The notes: generated by a model from the sequence alone, not told the origin. A DNA stretch of 64,000 nucleotides from Guyanagaster necrorhizus (GCF_019112545.1 NW_025064935.1:5714-69713), one strand, 5' to 3'. Counted from the first letter of the stretch, positions 33,310-46,276 are shown. Program-made: numbers and translations.

Positions 33310-34876
33310 ATGCCAACAGTACCCAAGCGTTGGCCCACAGCCCACCGTCTCCTACTGCCCTTGTCGTCGTCGTCGTCATTCTGCTGCACTCGGCAACTGC
33401 GACTTTCGCTGCCATCAGCGCACCTGAGAAAGTTCAACGTGTCCAGTTCGCGCAGCTATAAAACGCTTCATTTTTCGGAAAAACTTCCTTTTCACTTTCA
33501 TTCTTTCTCTGTCCTTGCTACCATGGCCCAACGTCGCCAGCACTCAACCAAGTTCGACGACAAGAAGCCCGCCTCTAGCTCCGACAGTGCCCACAGCTCG
33601 TCCGATGATGAGCACTCTCATTCTCATTCTCATTCTCACTCTCACTCTCACTCAATATTTGGTCACTCTCATTCACATCAAGACCACGGCGATGCGGAGA
33701 ACATAATAGCTGCGCTCGAGGGCAAAGGCCCGTCTCTCGCCTCCTTTATCTTGTCCCCTTTACTGATTTTCCCATATCTACAGGCGACAGAGGGAGCCGA
33801 GTGACACTCATTGGACTAGGATCCAATATCGGCCTCACTATAGTCAAGGGCGTCGCCGGTTGGTACCTACACTCTGCTTCACTCTTGGCAGACGCAGGGC
33901 ATTCTCTCAGCGGTGCGTCCCTTGCCTTCCATCGCGTTTTTGCTGCCTGATATCACGCTCAGATATGCTCGGAGACTTTGTCACGCTCGTGTGCTGGAGA
34001 CTTTCACGAAGACCACCGTCAGAACGGTACCCTTATGGATTCGCAAAGTTCGAAACACTCGGCGCGTCTACAATGTCGCTCCTTCTGATTGGAGGCGCCC
34101 TTGGCATCGGTTTCCATTCATACCACCTTCTGATAACTGCTCTTGCCGAAACCGCGTCGACTATGCCCACTGGTCCTCTCCAGGAGGTGCTGAACAACGT
34201 AACGCTTGTAGTTCCAGTACCTGAAGTATTGATGCACCATGATCACGTCCATGCGGTGGATCCGAACGCTGCATGGTTCGCTGCACTCAGTATATGCGTC
34301 AAGGAATGGATGTACAGACTGACCAAAAAGGTGGCAGATGAAGAACACAGCCCAGTTCTTCTCGCTAATGCCTACCACCATCGGAGCGACGCCTACTCTA
34401 GTTTAGTAGCGTTGTTTGCCATTCTGGGGACCTGGTGGTTCCCCGCTCTCCCGTTAGATCCTATTGGAGGTGAGTACCGTTAAAGTAACCACACGACCGA
34501 CCGGTACCCAAATGACCATTGCTTCTGTACAGGTCTCCTTGTATCCATTGTCATTCTTAGACAAGGTTTAAGCCTTCTTGCGGGTTCATGGTCGGACCTC
34601 ACGGATGCCAGTGTTTCCGCAAAAACCAAACATTCTCTCAAGCATACCCTTGATCCACTCCTGGAGCCCTCGTCATCACCCGCCCTCTTGGCAGTGCGCC
34701 ATCTCCGTGCTCGACATGCCGGTTCATTAGTCTACGTCGACCTCATTGCCGATGTACCCAGCTCCCTCAGTGTGCTTCAAACCACTTCCCTAGAAGAAAA
34801 GATATCACAGACCCTGATGCAGGCAAGGAAAGAGGTAGCAGAAGTAAGAGTCAAGTTCCACCCCGTCAATACTTAG
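33310..34876 (+). CDS. Mitochondrial-type cation diffusion facilitator (MMT1/2-like)
   Basis: Frame is open upstream of the internal ATG at 33523 to an ATG at 33310. That leader (RWPTAHRLLLPLSSSSSFCC and on) is rich in Arg, Ser and Leu and has no acidic residue in about 55 residues, as in a mitochondrial presequence. I therefore prefer 33310. A histidine-serine run (33616-33660, HSHSHS) precedes the transport domain: LIGLGSNIGLTIVKGVAGW, SLLADAGHSLS joined to DMLGDFVTL (HxxxD metal site), then ERYPYGFAKFETLG, and AYHHRSDAYSSLVALFAI (second HxxxD). Yeast Mmt1/Mmt2 export iron from mitochondria; zinc or manganese are also possible. Three introns. Stop at 34876. Confidence 0.87.
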
Positions 34877-35076
34877 ATCCTCCTTGATCTCGAGATGCAC
34901 CTTGTCTATCTTTATTTTCATGGTATATGTATATTACACATTCGAGCCGATATTCTGCGGCGCAATGACGAGTTATTCACAACGGTTACAGGCGTGATGG
35001 GGTATCTAATCTGAGGAAATGTTCTGACGTGAAAGTGTGAAGTTCTATCTAGTGTGTGTTGTTATTGATATGCCGT

Positions 35077-37861
35077 TTATAACTTTGAGCGAGGCAAAAC
35101 GTCGAATAAATCCGCGACGGTGTCTTGTAATTTTCCATCTCGAATAGCCTAAAGTTAACAGATTAGATCAGCAATTAATTGAAAAAATTCAACGTGGACA
35201 AACCTCAAAAATGGTCGTAATATTCTGACCAATGGTAACGTCGTCGACACCTAAACCGTTGGAGAAATGGCTAAAGTTCTCTGCCCCATGCATCCTGACA
35301 CCGAGGGTGATACGAATGTACTCGTACACCGCTCGCGTCTTACCCAGGTAGGGACTAGCAGGTGCCGATCCCCGCCTGCCTGAAAGGTAGCTAGAGCGAA
35401 GCTCACCCATAAGCTTCGTAGCCTTGGAGGACACGTTCGTGCGGAACTGTGAGATGGTCGAGAGGGCATCATTCGTACGTGGAACAGCCTCGATCAGTGC
35501 AGGGATACAAGCCGTCGCAACTTCTTTCATTTGATCAACTGCGTCCATGGTGCTCGTCTTGTCCAAGGTGTTTTGAACCGTTTCCGACATGGAAGAAATG
35601 GAGATTTTGATTTCTTGAGAAGAAAGTTGAGACGTTAGGATTGCTGCGAGTTCTTCTGAGAGAATCGCTTGAAGCCCCGTATTCAACTCTCTTCGTAAAG
35701 CTCGCAGGTCGACGGCTAAGATAAGATAAGTCAATATACAATCCCGAGCGCGTGATATATCTAACTTACCTTGACACAACAGGTAGAGGTAGGAAGACAT
35801 GAGCATGGTCAAAACCTCCAGAGCACTGACGGTCACACGAGCCGAAATCAACGCCAACGAACTGAACGTAAACAATCATTCAAATCTTTGTGATGTGGCG
35901 CGGAAACCGAGGGGCTTACTTGACAGCCTGGTTATGCATCTCCGCCGACTGAATATGGGTCGTAACCGGATTAGCCAGGTATCCCAGTTCCGCAACATAC
36001 GCAGCGGTTGCGATATCAATGCCTTTTCCATGGTAATTCAAAGATGGATCTGAAGCAGCCAGAGACGGAGGCAAGCCGTGGTTCATGGCCGGATTTACGA
36101 GTTCGGCGCTTTGAGCGAAGAGTAGTTTCCCAATGTGATGAAGTGCCAGCCTTGTCTTTTCCATTGCGTTAGAGACCGCCATGGCTTGGAAGTTGCCGCC
36201 ATGGTGAACTTGACCGGTTTCCCCATCTATGAGAGGATTGTCGGTGGCTTGGAAAACTCGTTAGTTGACCGACATCGCGTCGCAGAAGATAAAGATAACT
36301 TACTTGAATTGCATTCCTGAATCACCGTAGACAAGGCAGACAGAATGTCCTCAATTTGGGGTCCGAGGAACTGAGGTGCAGTCCTGAGAGGATACCGGTC
36401 TTGGCGCAGCGAGTATTTGTCCTGGCTGATGGATACCTCCTCTTTATGGGTTGAGGCCAATTTCGATCCTTGCAGGAGGTTCCATATGTGACTTGCTGAT
36501 TCGACCTGAAAAGACGCGTCAAAAGGAGTCATAATACGCGTCAGACAAGACTGACTTACTTGACCAGGGTGTGGCCGGGCAGTAGCGTGAATAAAAGGAG
36601 CGTAATTTCCGAGGGTTCCACTGAGGGCCTCGGTACCGAGCGCAGTGCATATTTGGGCTAAGAGTGCCAAATGAGTGGCATCATTGAGGGCCAGAGAAGC
36701 AACTGAAGCAGAAAACGCAGTTCCGTTCAAGATTCCCAACCCTTCTTTGGAGACGAGGCTGATTGGCTTGATACCGTGCAAGGCGAGCGCATCCTTCGAA
36801 CTGATCATCTTACGTGCGCCAAACTTCCTGGGGCCGTCAAAAACGCGAATAGAGGGGTTCGCAACTGTGATTGATCAACATGTCAGCCATATCTTGATCA
36901 CAGTGTTATCGCACGGGTCCTTACTTAGCGTTCCGGCGATATAGGATAGCGAGGACAAATCTGCCAGTGTGTCAGAGGGTGAGTCGAATTTAGATATCAA
37001 GACTAGAATAGCATACCGCCGGATGCCGAAATGCTAGAGCGAAGAGGTACTACGGGAGTGATGTTTGCACGAAGAAGCTCGTTGATCTTTTCAAGTAGTT
37101 CCCATCTATATCTCGTGAGATGGAGATCAACAACTACAGACGACGAGGACAAAGTACCGGACACCTGAATGACCGCGAATCAGCGAGTTCATTCTCACTA
37201 GCATCGCGCCACTATGTCGAAAATCAGTGTTGCGTTTCGTGTCACTTGTGTCAAAAGACTTACCGGACCCAGGACTCGGGCATGCTGGTGGAAGCCATAG
37301 GGCTGAGTAATGGGAGAACGTCAAGCGTCCTATCCGAGCTCGGTAATATCCCGACATGCTGGTGTTGTAGCAACGCCTGTCCCAAATGCAAAGGTTTGTC
37401 GGTCCGAGTGTCAGCTGCAAAGGACATTAGTATTAGTATTAGCAGCCGCCTGTGAATTAAATTAAAATGACAAACCGCTTCCACCAAATCCAGTAGAGAC
37501 CCCATATATGCTCGTTCCGTTGTCAACCTTGTCGGCTATGACAGCACGACTCTTCATGACAGAAGCTTTAACTTGAGGTGAGACGTCTAGGTCTACAGTG
37601 GCGTTGTATCTTGCAGCGGCTGTGACAGCAGCGATGGACAAAGTGTGGCCATCTACTTTGACCGCGCGACCATTCCTGAAAGCAATGTTTGTTGAGAAAT
37701 CGCCTCTACAGAAATGCGACTTGCCTGTAGCTCTTGAGCTCCTTGTGGGAGTCCAAGAACTTGGTGAGCAGGCTGGAGGTGCTGTGGGCTCCTGAGACCC
37801 CACCAAGGCTGTTACCATGCTTTGTTTCGGAGTTGATGTCGTCGAAAACTGGAGCAGACAT
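35077..37861 (-). CDS. PAL: Phenylalanine ammonia-lyase
   Basis: It starts [17 protein letters not shown] at 37861 and ends DVLPRSKL at 35077. The MIO-forming triad Ala-Ser-Gly sits in [30 protein letters not shown] and the substrate-selectivity motif HQ in [10 protein letters not shown] match fungal PAL/TAL enzymes. Further signatures are [14 protein letters not shown], the NPLIDG site split by an intron (ECNS.. then [11 protein letters not shown]), and [11 protein letters not shown]. The enzyme removes ammonia from phenylalanine (often also tyrosine) to give cinnamate. About thirteen short introns interrupt it. The C-terminal shielding domain ([20 protein letters not shown]) is present. A good TATA box lies about 55 bases upstream of the start. 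Confidence 0.95.
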
Positions 37862-38694
37862 TGATGTAGATGGTGGTAATCTCCAAGTACTAGATAGATG
37901 GCTGGAAACGTTTTTATATACACTAAGGTTTTTATACCCTAAGACCGGAAAAGATCCGGGCAAGATCGAGGATCTGTTCGGAGAGATGATTTCATGAAAA
38001 CCCTGCTGATGATTTGAAAGCATGTCAGACAGCCACAAATGTGCACAGATAACATAAAAGACAGACAAGAGGTAACATAATGGGCACAAAGGGAGGAAAG
38101 CCTTGGGGCAGAAATCCACGCTGAACGATTCATTCTCAAGCTAAATTCGCAGAGAATTTGTGATGGTATGAAGCCGTAGTTTCTGTTAGGAATTTCTCGC
38201 GAGACCAGAATACTTGACTCACCCACGTTATTGGTTCAAGATCCTGCCGGTCATGACTTTTGGGGTTTCAAAAGGGTGTCCGGCGCAAAGCAAATGGTTG
38301 AAATTTCAGGAGAAATGAGATCTGGGGGTTACATCCTACGAACAAGATCCGATAGCAGGCGACAGATGTGCTGCAATCCAAGCAAGTAGAAAATGGTCAA
38401 GGCAAATACATATGTGTGTCATGACGTAACAACACGTGAATACAATCATCGGTGAGCAAGGCAAGACACTCCCAGAAATCCCGGTCAGATGATCATGCGC
38501 GCCAAGAACGCGCTCTCATTCCGACTTAATAATATCTTCAGCCATACTGATGTACGTCAGCACGCTCATGTCACAGCGGCCGTTGTCTAATACGGACAAA
38601 CACGCCATTCCCTTCTTCCCTAACCACGTCCATCCCTACCTTTCCCTCCCTTCCTTCTCCTCATACCACCAGACAATCCTCTTTTTCTTATTGC
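37862..38694. other. Divergent promoter region, PAL and NIPA-type transporter
   Basis: The two genes are transcribed away from each other over about 830 bases with no convincing gene between. The PAL side has a TATA box. The transporter side has a pyrimidine-rich run (about 38605-38665, blocks such as CCCTTCTTCCC and TTTCCCTCCCTTCCTTC) just before its ATG, a common feature of strongly used basidiomycete promoters without TATA. Confidence 0.55.
37912..37920 (-). promoter_or_regulatory. TATA box of the PAL gene
   Basis: On the minus strand the sequence is TGTATATAAAAACG, with a perfect TATATAAAA, 51-59 bases before the PAL ATG. A start of transcription some 30 bases downstream would leave a short leader of about 25 bases. 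Position and match support it; no expression evidence is available. Confidence 0.55.
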
Positions 38695-40683
38695 ATGGAC
38701 GAAGATTCCCCACCCATCCCTGTATCTGACCCAGTTCCCGCTCATCATGCCAGCCCAGTGGTAGCATTCATCATCGGTCTCGCGATTGTCCTGCTGGCTT
38801 CCGTCCTGAACGCGGCCGGGTTGAATCTGACAAAGTTGGACCACGTTAGTATTCAATGTGTACCCATCTCGGGCTATTGCATCGCTCTCCTAACCTTCCT
38901 TCTCTTTGTCAGGTCCGAACGCAGGCGATACCCAAAGCATCACGAAGACAAGATTGGTTGAGACCGCTATGGCTTCTTGGCATGTTCCTATACATGTACG
39001 TGCATTGCTATTGCTACCAAGCTGATGTCTTATCTGTCGGCCCCCAAAGATTGTCGCAATTAATTGGCAGCACTCTTGCCTTGGAATACATGCGAGCTGG
39101 TAACTTCATCCTTCTCGCCACTTGTATTCCATCTTCATGCATTGTCCAGAATACGTCGCTCCGCTTGGTTCCACTTCCCTTGTCTTCAATTTTCTCTTCG
39201 CTCGGTTTCTCGTCGGTACTCCAGTCACGAGCACAGATATCTACGTCAGTCTTTCGTCTTTCGTCTTTCGTCTTCCCTACTTCTCGCTTGTCTTACGGTA
39301 ATATTCAGGGCACCATCGTCGTTGTCATCGGTGTCATTGGTATCGTTGCATTTGGATCCATCAATAGTGGTCTTGCGACCGAGACCGACGTCGAACATCT
39401 CACTCAGTTATGGAGACGAGGAGGATGGCTCGGTTTCTTCTTCCTAATGTCCTTTGCTCTGATTTTCCTTCTTTATTTTACATCAAAACTGGACGACTTA
39501 TTAGGCACCAGAGGAGACATCGTCGGTGACAGTAACAATACTATCACCCATGGAGGCCAAGGCTCAGGTTTTGTGTCTGCTGCTAGAAGCGTCTGGGCAT
39601 TTTTGCAGCGGCGTGTCACAGATTGGCTTGAGCTATGGACCGCTCCAAAAGACGACAAGACAATTGCTTGGACTCTTGGTATTGGTTGGGCATGCTGCGG
39701 TGGTGGATTGGCGGGAGGAACTTTGGTATTTGCTAAAGCAACGTAATTCTATCGCTTTTCAACTCAAATCACACTTCTGATCGCTTCAATCTTAGAGTGA
39801 AACTTCTCTCCGGGTCTTTGTCACACCAGAACCCGGGCAATCAATTCGGCCACGTCGCGCCCATCTTCACCATTGTCCTGCTAGTGATCACTGCCGTCCT
39901 TCAGATTGTCTGCTTGAACCGCGGACTGAAGGTTTATGATTCGACTTTGGTCGTTCCTGTGTTCTATGGTGTATACACTGCTACAGGGTTCGTATACATC
40001 TACTTGACTCATACACGCCTCTTTGTTTACCTTTCTTGCGCTTCAGGTTCCTTGATTCCTTGGTGAGCACGATCCACCTTTCGTCACCCTCCTCATTTAT
40101 CTCTGTTTAGATATTCAACAACGAGGTCGACTCATATCAGTCATGGACCTTGTTCCTCATCGTCGTCTCTATCCTCATCCTCATCTCGGGCGTAGTGCTC
40201 CTGACACATAAAAAGCCCGAGCCCGGTTCCAAGGCCTCGGTGCCCCCATCCGCACCTGTCACTTCGTCCAGTCCGCGCGGCAGAAAATGGAAGAGAGCCA
40301 ACGCGAGCAAGGCCGATCTTGCCGGGGACGCCGACGACCATCTTCAGAACGACGATGAAGAGCAGGTTTTATGGACGGTAGGAGATGTCAGTGATGCCGA
40401 AGAAATGGAAGATGAGGACATCGACCATCATCAGCACCCCTTGAATCTCCAGCGTAATACGAGCGACGCGCCACGAATAGTGAAGGCGGATATCCCTGGG
40501 GAAGAGGGGGTGAGATTGATGAAAGACTCAGAAGATACTGATAGAGACTCCGATGAGGAGGGTGATGCCGACACTCAACGACATCTCGTTGATACTCCTC
40601 CTCAAAATTCGCATAACGAAGACCCGTTCAAGGACGAGTCCGAAGAGTTTGGGGCATGGACGTCTGTAGGCAATACGCGATAG
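38695..40683 (+). CDS. NIPA-like magnesium transporter (DUF803)
   Basis: The start is MDEDSPPIPVSDPVPAHH. Membrane segments follow in NIPA order: FIIGLAIVLLASVLNAAGLN, WLLGMFLY, QLIGSTLALEY, LVFNFLFARFLVGTP, then GTIVVVIGVIGIVAFGSI, WLGFFFLMSFALIFLLYF, an aqueous loop, WTLGIGWACCGGGLAGG, HVAPIFTIVLLVITAVLQIV, LVVPVFYGVYTATG and TLFLIVVSILILISGVVLL. A long acidic hydrophilic tail of about 160 residues ends in TSVGNTR. NIPA proteins carry magnesium and other divalent cations and can sit in endosomes or plasma membrane. About six introns; one near 39246-39310 holds four tandem TCTTTCG units. Confidence 0.85.
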
Positions 40684-40862
40684 TTTCTTTTTACCAGTGG
40701 TCAACACAACGATTATAGTTTTTAGATTCAATACTGTACTATATCACTTTCCTCATATCTACTCGATTCCTTCGCAATATTCGCTTAATGTTCTATGTAC
40801 AGCCTAGTCACTGTCTAAGCCCCAACGTACCAAAATGGAAAGCCTTTCTGCATGCTACCACC

Positions 40863-42490
40863 ATGGCTCCCCGCGACAATGATTTTATGGATGCAGGCTC
40901 AGACTCTGATATATCTTTAAGCGATGGTGCCTACACCGTTTCCAAAGGGAAGGGGAAAGGAAAAGCAACGGACAAACGAAAACGAGATGACAAAGGAAAA
41001 GGGAAAGCAAAGGATGTCGTGCGTCGTCCTTTTTCGTGTTTGAAAATTGACTTGAACATGAAGACAGCAAGCATACACCTGGGAAGCATCTTATACGCGC
41101 TCATGGGATACTGTCCGAGAAGATGAAGCCGGGAGCCTGCAAAGTGCCGTCGAAGATTGGATGACGAGGGGTCGACGGAGGAGGTACCAGCCATTGGGTG
41201 ACAGATAGTACTCGGTCTAACACTGCTCTAAGACTACAGGCGCCTGCTGCAGCAATACGACGGTCTATTATCCGACATCTTGTTCTCTTACTGGACCTCT
41301 CTACCTCTATGCTCGACAGGGACATGCGACCAACGCGGTTTACCTTGACCCTTCAGTATGCTCGGGAATTCATCTTGGAGTGGTTTGACCAGAATCCGTT
41401 GGGGCAGATAGGTATCGTGGGTATGCGTTCAGGCATAGGAGAACGGATATGTGAAATGTCTGGTAATTTCTCTCGGCTTTAGGCTGGTGAAAGTGAGATG
41501 ATTCCCTTCCTCAAGGAAATCCCCAGGAAGTTCTCAAGACTATATCGGATAGACATAAACTCTTACCGGCGGGAGAACCAAGCTTGCAAAATGCAATTGA
41601 AATGGCACGGAATAGCATGAAGTACGTGTGATATTTTCTACGTGCATTTTTTGTACTGAATCCTGCTAGCCATCTACCTACGCATTCCTCGCGCGAAATC
41701 CTCATCATATTTGGTTCTTTGACTACCTGTGATCCTGGAAACATCCATGACACGTTAGACTCCTGCGTAAGATACAAAATAAGAATTTCTGTCGTTGCAC
41801 TCGCTGCAGAGATGAAGATATGCAGAGACCTTTGTGACAAAACAGGCGGTAAGAGGGTTGACTTCATGATGACCTTCCTCATTTATTTTCGATAGGTCAG
41901 TTTGGTGTTGCGATGAACGAGGGACACTTCAAAGACCTTTTATTCGAACTTGTGCCTCCTCCAGCACAACAAGCTTCTACTCATGCAGGCTCGACTAATC
42001 CCGCTGGGGATTTGATGATGATGGGATTCCCGACACGTCTCCCGGATGCGTCACCACCAAGCCTGTGTGTATGCCACTCAGATCTCAAGAGCGAAGGTTA
42101 CATCTGTCCTCGGTGTCTGGCCAAAGTCTGCGACGTGCCGACTGACTGCGATATTTGTGGATTGATGATTGTGAGTTCTCCGCATCTAGCTCGGAGTTAT
42201 CACCACCTGTTCCCTGTGAAGCCGTTTGATGCTGTGTGAGTGTCTCTACTGCGCGTTGCACCCAAAATCTGATATATGAACTCTATAGAAAATCATTGCA
42301 AGAAGGAGGTCCATCACCGACATGCCACGCATGTGCACGAGCTTTTCCGACGACAGCACTCTCTTCTACTGCAGAAGGCGTGAGCGCGGTAGGTAGGTAT
42401 CGATGTCCGGAATGTCGAAACGAGTTTTGCTCTGAGTGCGATGTTTTTCTGCACGACGTCGTACATTGTTGCCCTGGATGTGGAAAATGA
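40863..42490 (+). CDS. SSL1: TFIIH core subunit p44 / SSL1
   Basis: The start [16 protein letters not shown] sits in a CCACC context. A lysine-glycine run ([20 protein letters not shown]) leads to a von Willebrand A domain ([17 protein letters not shown] with a DxSxS metal site; [27 protein letters not shown]). Then come a C4 zinc cluster ([39 protein letters not shown]) and a C-terminal RING-like zinc domain ([23 protein letters not shown]). p44 activates the XPD helicase within TFIIH and works in transcription and nucleotide excision repair. It stands one gene away from the excision endonuclease subunit ERCC1. About five introns. Stop at 42488-42490. Confidence 0.93.
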
Positions 42491-43014
42491 CATTTTCAAA
42501 TTTTGGGGGTGGCCCTGGGTCGCGCGTTACCTGTGTAACATTTTTAGGTCATTTCCCATGTCCAATTTTTGGGCGTTTTGGTGGCAGCCGATATCTTTAA
42601 GTTTTCTTCTCAAGCAATGAACACGTTGGCGCTTTTTCGAAGAACTTCGAATGTTGAAGGTTTGTTGATAACATAAAAATGTGGCGCAGAGTCTGGGCAG
42701 ACAGTGGGTCATAAAGCTGAAGTCTCGCTTATCCAAGATACAGCGAAAGTGTCGAGTAAATGGCTAGTCATTGGCAGCATCTGCCATTGAGGTGGATAGC
42801 TGACGGCGTGACGCTGAGGTTTGTTTCGTACATTTACCAGGATAGCCTTAGTCGGAAGTTCGGACCGAGTTGGTTCATTTACGAAAATCTGAAATCGAGT
42901 CACACGGTGTCAGGGGGCTACGCGACCACGTGATTGAATTCTTCAATTCTCACTCATTTGTGAAATAAGACGCGTCTTTCACCTAAACAGGCAGCTCGTA
43001 CCACCTCATTGAAC
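42491..43014. other. Intergenic region upstream of the unknown PIP-box-like gene
   Basis: No gene seen. It contains the 3' flank of SSL1 and the promoter of the following gene, with an ACGCGT box close to its start codon. Confidence 0.5.
42970..42975 (+). promoter_or_regulatory. MluI cell-cycle box (ACGCGT)
   Basis: A perfect palindromic ACGCGT lies 40-45 bases before the ATG at 43015. In fungi the MBF complex binds this core and turns on genes at G1/S. A single six-base match can be chance; its place so near the start and a similar tandem core before MCM2 give it weight. Confidence 0.45.
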
Positions 43015-46000
43015 ATGGTCCGTGCATCCAGAAAGGCGCCAGCAAATCTTGGGAAACCCATCACCGACTTCTTCTTCCCCAAGTCTGCTGTTCAGCAGTC
43101 TGCCACTGCGTCTATGGGCTCTAGCCCAAATAGGACGAGCAGATTTTCGACAAGGACGGAGGTTAAGTCCAAATCAGTTCAATTTTCAACGCCAGTTACA
43201 CCTGTTGGCGAAAGCATATCGATTTTGACAGGCAGGGTCGGCGCGTCGACGAGAGAATCTTTGGCGACGCGCGGGAGCCTACAGAACGCAGCGAAATCAT
43301 CGAAGACACTACTCTCGCCCTCTGTATTGACTCGACAGCACTCCAGGACTCCGGATATGCATGCAGGGCGGTCAGTAAACAACACCAAGAGCCCAACACC
43401 CTTATCACCTAGTCAGCATGTAACGACCAAACGCAAAGCAAAGTTTGACCTGGATGACTTGGGCGCCGATTCAAAGGCGAACGATGCCGTTGTGTATATC
43501 CCACGCTCCTCTACTCGACCTCCAAACATATCTGCTCACATAGCTCCTCACGACCTTCCCCAGACCGACAGAAAGCGACTTCGCTTCTCTTCTCCAGACA
43601 CCAACACCGACGTCGTCCCTGGGAGCCTGTCAGATGAAGAGGAAATGACCTCTGAATTTCTCCCTCAGCGCGACGTGAACATCGCGAAGCCGGACGTGAA
43701 TCAATGGCGTCATGGTACTACATCTCCTGTTCCAGCTGAGGATGCTGTAGCTGATAGTGAGGATGCATCGTCACCCATGTTTACTCCTGAAGAGAGCCCC
43801 TTTGCTTCTCGCCCCGCTACACCACCCGTTTTTCAGCAGCACACCCCACCACCAACCGATGTTTCTTCTGCATCTGCCCTTGTAGAATCGCCTACCATGG
43901 TCAGAACTGCAAAGCTCATAGCTGCGATCAAGGAGCAAGCTTGGCAAAAGGCGTTATCCAGTCCTGACATGACCATTCCAGAGTTCAAGGAGGACCTTGA
44001 CAGCAGCAGTGACGAAGATGTTTTGCCCACCCAGCTCTTTGCCAAAGGAAAAGGCAAAGCGTACGTTATCGTTCAATATTTCCGGAAACCATCTTACAAA
44101 CAAAATTTATAGGGTACAACGGGACTTCAGTCCCTCTGCAAGGCCCAGGCGTAGTCTTCGAAGTAAGGTTTCACCCTCCAGCTCACGTCATGATTCGATT
44201 TCTCCTCCTCGCGCCTCGAAACGGGCGCGCATCGTCCCCTCCAGAGGGCTTGTTATGCTTGCGACGGAGGCACCCAAAAAGAAGTCCGTCAATCCGATTG
44301 ACACTCTTCTGAGAGAAAAGAAACGCGGTGAAAGCAGCGGTGGGGGCGCTGCTGGACTTCTCCGCGCAGAAAACGCTCTTGCTAGTGGTAATGTAGAACT
44401 CCCTTTGGCTGCGGAGAATCTGGCATTAGACACAATACGACACCAGGCCGACCTTCTGAATGGGAGTTCAACAGATCCGATAGACGTTGGCGATATGTCG
44501 TTCGACCAGGAAGGGGGACAGAGGTTACTAGGAGAGAAGCGCGGAAAGGCTGTCTTGGATATTCTGGAAGGCGACAAACGCAAAATCGAACACATCAGGA
44601 TGCATCAGAAGTATTTAGGTGTACCCCTGTGGGACGACGAACCCAAGGACACCACGATGGATTCGGCAAGTCTACATTCGTTCGACGAAGAAGATACGCC
44701 GGCCCTGAAACTCCTCAAGGATGCCATCGGCAAGCAGAGTCAATTCTCATTTATCTTTTCCGTTGACACTCACTGATTCCATGTCAGATACTGCGCAGGC
44801 TGCGTTACTGTTAGAATCTGGAATCTTCCTCAACGTCAATTCACGGAAAAATCCTTCTGTCGTTCCGTATCTATGCCATTTAGGTGCTCAACTTCTAGCC
44901 AATTTGCTTCTTTCTGGATCCTCAGACTTCTTTTAGCACTGTGCTTTCACGAAGGTTCCTTATCATTTGCGGCATTTTCAGCCCTCATCAACATATGGTA
45001 TATGCCTGATTGTCGAGCCTGTGGAGTGTCGTTTGACTCAATACTTGCCGCCATTACACACCTCGGCGCTAAGCCTTCGGTTATTGAGTCACTTGGTTGG
45101 TCACAGCCGTCTGAAGTGGCCATTCCACCTGCAAGGAACGAAGAAACCTTATATCGCTTGGTTGCCATGGTGACTATGAGTGCAAGGTCTGCTTTCTTGC
45201 AACCGCTATTTCTGAAATGCTTACGCGCGACTGGTCTAGATCGGGAGGACTGATTATGGAAGAGATCCCAGATATATTTATGATCCTCCTATTGATTGCA
45301 CTTGATCCTTCGAACTCGAGTGAAATACTGCTAGATGTTGTCAAAGCAGTCGATGCTTTGTGTCGTTCAATCGCTCCAGGAGACAGCATTTCTAAGTCAA
45401 TTGTAAGCTGTCCAGAGTGTCCCACCTTCTACACTTTAGGAACGTTTGTGTAGGAAAGTCGTATTTGCAGCAAAGTCGCCAAACATGCCCTCGATCTGGC
45501 CCCTATCAATAAAGCACATATGATATCCTTCATCTCTGCGGGTACTGGGCGTGCGCAACGGATTGCAAGAAACATTGTTCACTGTGTTCTTACTGGAACG
45601 GAAAGTATATCTGCGGTAAGGATTTACTGTACTTCATCGACACCACTGTTGGCTTGACATTTACGCCCGTAGGACATATACTCAGACCTACCCCCTCTCA
45701 CGGAGATCATCGACACGATCTTGACATCTGATATTTTCAACATTTGCGACGAGACGGATTACGTTGACTTAGGTTTCTGGACTGAACTATTAGCGGTCGC
45801 CCTTTCAAATATCGAAGGTTATGTTGCACAAGAAATGAAACACCCTCCGCCTATCGGTAGCCCTAGCAAATCTGATAAAACACACACGGTTCTGCAGCTT
45901 GTTCGGCAAGCCATCGAAGATGTGCACTCAAGGATTGGTACGTAGCTGCTCGCACCTGACCTGGCTTGTTTACTCAAGATTCTGTTTTCTTTTTAGATGA

Positions 46001-46139
46001 TACACGTGCGGCGCACCTGGACCGTACACGCACCAAGCTGTCTCTCAAAAAACTGTCCATGCGACTGGCGTATCAGTATAAAGCTGCCATAGATGTACAG
46101 AATAAGCACATCCATCAGTATTTCAAGAAACCTGAATAG
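43015..46139 (+). CDS. Unrecognised nuclear-type protein with PCNA-box-like N-terminus
   Basis: I do not recognise it with certainty. It starts MVRASRKAPANLGKPITDFF; the ITDFF core is like a PCNA-interacting peptide without the leading Gln. The first half is long, basic and rich in Ser, Thr and Pro with several SP/TP sites. After an intron at 44061-44112 comes PIDTLLREKKRGESSGG and GLLRAENALASGN, then a helical C-terminal half (AALLLESGIFLN, FAAFSALINIWYMPDCRACG, EIPDIFMILLLIALDPS, HMISFISAGTGRAQRIARNI). It ends HQYFKKPE at 46139. About seven introns; roughly 900 residues. The general plan recalls SLF2/Nse6-type partners of SMC5/6, which is only a guess. Neighbours and an ACGCGT box point to DNA replication or repair. 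Confidence 0.65.
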
Positions 46140-46276
46140 ATTCGGACTTATTATTTAACGAGGAAGCTCGAGTATTATTACTGTTGTCACCTTTCACAAT
46201 TGTGGGGACCGCTTGACACCCGCTGGATGTTTTACCAAGTCTGTACTAAGTGAATATGTTTCCATTGAATGCTCTG

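Noticed and set aside
33616..33660. CATTCTCATTCT repeat as a satellite
   Set aside because: It is in frame and encodes a His-Ser run common before the transport domain of cation diffusion facilitators.
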